Part shown: positions 6,159-7,257 of the stretch, piece after piece | How positions within the stretch are numbered: the first letter of the stretch is position 1 | Layout of the letters: every line of letters starts with the position of its first letter | Origin: an uncultured Collinsella sp. | GTDB lineage: Bacteria; Actinomycetota; Coriobacteriia; Coriobacteriales; Coriobacteriaceae | Direction: 5' to 3' | NCBI GenBank assembly: GCA_902491415.1 | Contig: CABUHP010000091.1 | Span: 1 to 7,257, forward strand | DNA: 7,257 nucleotides | Made by a program: the position numbers and the translations under genes | The notes under the pieces: model-generated | What the model was told of the DNA's origin: nothing | The model's database searches: none | The model's input: the letters and a program-made list of their open reading frames with translations, nothing else

Positions 6159-6301
6159 CTAAAAAAGAAAGATGATCCGCTTGAAAACTTCAATGTCGTA
6201 TAGAGGAATCCGGCGCGAATCTCTTCCGTTTGCTTTTCAAAAACGAGCATCTTGACCTGCGTACCGGTGATATCTCGTACGTGCGAAGCCGTCGAATTTC
6301 A

Positions 6302-6307
6302 TACAAT
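6302..6307 (+). promoter_or_regulatory. Candidate -10 box of the aldolase gene
   Basis: TACAAT matches the -10 consensus in five of six positions and would start transcription near 6314, leaving a leader of about 79 bases. No good -35 lies at the right distance. The TTGACC at 6252-6257 is too far upstream to serve this box and has no good -10 of its own. Confidence 0.35.
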
Positions 6308-6320
6308 GGGCGCAGTAAAA

Positions 6321-6341
6321 CGCAAGGTAAAACGCCTTGTG
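6321..6341 (+). other. Small hairpin in the aldolase leader, with direct repeat
   Basis: CGCAAGG (6321-6327) pairs with CCTTGTG (6335-6341), including one G-U pair, around a seven-base loop. Overlapping it, GTAAAACGC occurs twice (6315-6323 and 6327-6335), 12 bp apart. It lies just after the predicted transcription start, so it could be an operator or a 5'-end stabilising hairpin. No U-tract follows, so it is not a terminator. Confidence 0.35.
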
Positions 6342-6376
6342 AACAACTATGCCCGATGTCCAGATGCGGGCGAGGG

Positions 6377-6383
6377 AGAGGAG
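6377..6383 (+). promoter_or_regulatory. Ribosome binding site of the aldolase gene
   Basis: AGAGGAG nine bases before the ATG at 6393. It fixes this start and rejects the in-frame ATG at 6252, which would add 47 residues without family character. Confidence 0.8.
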
Positions 6384-6392
6384 CAAACGCTC

Positions 6393-7250
6393 ATGGCACT
6401 TGTTACCACCGAAAAGATGCTCAAGGACGCTCAGGCCGGCCACTACGCCGTCGGCGCGTTCAACGTCGAGAACCTCGAGTTTGTTATGGCCGTTCTGGCC
6501 GCTGCCGAGGAGACCAAGTCCCCCGTCATCATGCAGACCACCCCGGGCACCATTAAGACCGCTGGTCTGGACTACTTCTACGGCATGGTCAAGGCTGCCG
6601 CCGAGCGCGCTTCCGTGCCCGTCGCTCTGCATCTCGATCACGGCGATGGCTATGACCGCTGCATGCAGGCTTTCCGCACTGGCTACACCTCTGTCATGAT
6701 CGACGGTTCGCACGAGTCTTTCGAGGACAACATCGCCCTGACCAAGTCCGTCGCCGATGCTGGCCGCGCCATGGGCGTGCCCGTCGAGGCTGAGCTCGGT
6801 AAGGTTGGCGGCAAGGAGGACGACGGTCCCGCGGTTGAGGGCGAGAGCCCCTACACCGATCCTGCTGAGGCCAAGGAGTTCGTCGAGCGCACCGGCTGCA
6901 CCTCGCTGGCCATTGGCGTTGGCACCAGTCACGGCGTGTACACGAGCGATCCGCACATCGAGCAGTCCGTGGTCAAGGCCATCCGCGACGCCGTCGACGT
7001 GCCGCTGGTTCTGCACGGCACCTCCGGTGTGCCCGATGAGCAGGTTGCCGAGGCCGTGAAGAACGGCATCTGCAAGGTCAACTACGCTACCGAGCTGCGT
7101 CAGGCCTACACCAAGGGCTTCATGGCCTACATGGCCGAGAACCCCGCCTGCTTCGATCCCAAGAAGCCGGCCAAGGAGGGCATGCGTGAGATTACCGAGC
7201 TGGTTAAGATCCGCATGACCAACCTCAACTCTGTGGGCAAGGCAGAGTAA
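6393..7250 (+). CDS. Class II ketose-1,6-bisphosphate aldolase, GatY/KbaY type
   Basis: A 285-residue zinc-dependent cytoplasmic aldolase that cleaves tagatose- or fructose-1,6-bisphosphate to dihydroxyacetone phosphate and glyceraldehyde-3-phosphate. The catalytic Asp D82 and zinc ligands H83 (ALHLDHGDGYD), H180 (GTSHGVY) and H208 (LVLHGTSG) are all present, at the same residue numbers as in E. coli GatY/KbaY. SVMIDGSHESFEDN (100-113) and VEAELGKVGGKEDD (131-144) are class II motifs. Segments TTPGT (49-53), SLAIGVGTSHG (171-181), LHGTSG (207-212) and GICKVNYATEL (225-235) look more like GatY/KbaY than Bacillus FbaA, whose equivalent of LHGTSG is LHGGTG. Length equals the family's. True substrate preference cannot be settled from sequence, so I give no gene symbol. 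The divergent DeoR-type gene is its likely regulator. The stop is seven bases from the window end, so downstream partners are not visible. Confidence 0.93.
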   Translation: MALVTTEKMLKDAQAGHYAVGAFNVENLEFVMAVLAAAEETKSPVIMQTTPGTIKTAGLDYFYGMVKAAAERASVPVALHLDHGDGYDRCMQAFRTGYTSVMIDGSHESFEDNIALTKSVADAGRAMGVPVEAELGKVGGKEDDGPAVEGESPYTDPAEAKEFVERTGCTSLAIGVGTSHGVYTSDPHIEQSVVKAIRDAVDVPLVLHGTSGVPDEQVAEAVKNGICKVNYATELRQAYTKGFMAYMAENPACFDPKKPAKEGMREITELVKIRMTNLNSVGKAE

Positions 7251-7257
7251 CAGCAAG

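Larger units (their letters stand above)
6058..6392. promoter_or_regulatory. Divergent AT-rich control region between the deoR-type and aldolase genes
   Basis: The 335 bp contain no credible gene. The part from about 6090 to 6245 is much richer in A/T than anything else in the window. It holds an imperfect direct repeat (6106-6123 and 6140-6158), an imperfect dyad at 6152-6173 (ATCTTTTCT facing AGAAAGAT), and a small TTGAA-AAC-TTCAA dyad (6181-6193). Nearer the aldolase are a TACAAT -10-like box and a small leader hairpin. I could not identify a convincing promoter for the deoR-type gene. Confidence 0.55.

Noticed and set aside
6252..6280. TTGACC as the -35 of an aldolase promoter
   Set aside because: At a 17-base spacing the -10 would be TCGTAC, which fits poorly. 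The TACAAT at 6302 is better but too far away to pair with it.
6237..7256. 339-codon open frame antisense to the aldolase
   Set aside because: Mirror of the biased codon use of the aldolase gene, with no domain signature. It extends through the aldolase control region.

Overview
The window looks like a chromosomal piece of a GC-rich, strictly anaerobic gut actinobacterium of the Coriobacteriia, most likely Collinsella or a close relative. The reasons are GC-rich coding sequence with strong third-position G/C bias, a Firmicutes-type (family 2) GalT paired with a Firmicutes-like GalK, an anaerobe-type flavodiiron protein, and family choice throughout. The genus is inferred from overall character and was not checked by any search. 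The content is ordinary carbohydrate-use and oxygen-defence chromosome. I see no phage, insertion sequence, CRISPR array, tRNA or rRNA.

Layout. On the minus strand, 2528 to 1 holds a galK-galT pair of the Leloir pathway. galT overlaps the galK stop by one base and runs off the left edge. Divergently, on the plus strand, is a LacI/GalR-family repressor (2867-3898). The 338-bp gap between galK and this repressor carries three copies of one operator-like sequence. Two of them form a perfect 18-base inverted pair, and the third lies in the repressor's own leader. This is the best-supported regulatory structure in the window. After a short gap with an extended -10 promoter, a class A flavodiiron protein (4028-5188, plus) follows as a single gene, closed by a strong intrinsic terminator whose U-tract reaches the stop codon of the next, convergent gene. 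That gene is a DeoR-family regulator (5254-6057, minus). It is divergent across an AT-rich 335-bp region from a class II ketose-bisphosphate aldolase of the GatY/KbaY type (6393-7250, plus).

How the parts fit. GalK and GalT turn galactose into UDP-galactose and glucose-1-phosphate, and the adjacent LacI-type protein probably represses them and itself through the shared operators. The DeoR regulator probably senses a sugar phosphate and controls the divergent aldolase, which cleaves tagatose- or fructose-1,6-bisphosphate to triose phosphates. The flavodiiron protein between the two sugar modules is an unrelated cytoplasmic O2/NO reductase. No GalE, sugar transporter, tagatose-6-phosphate kinase or rubredoxin gene lies inside the window.
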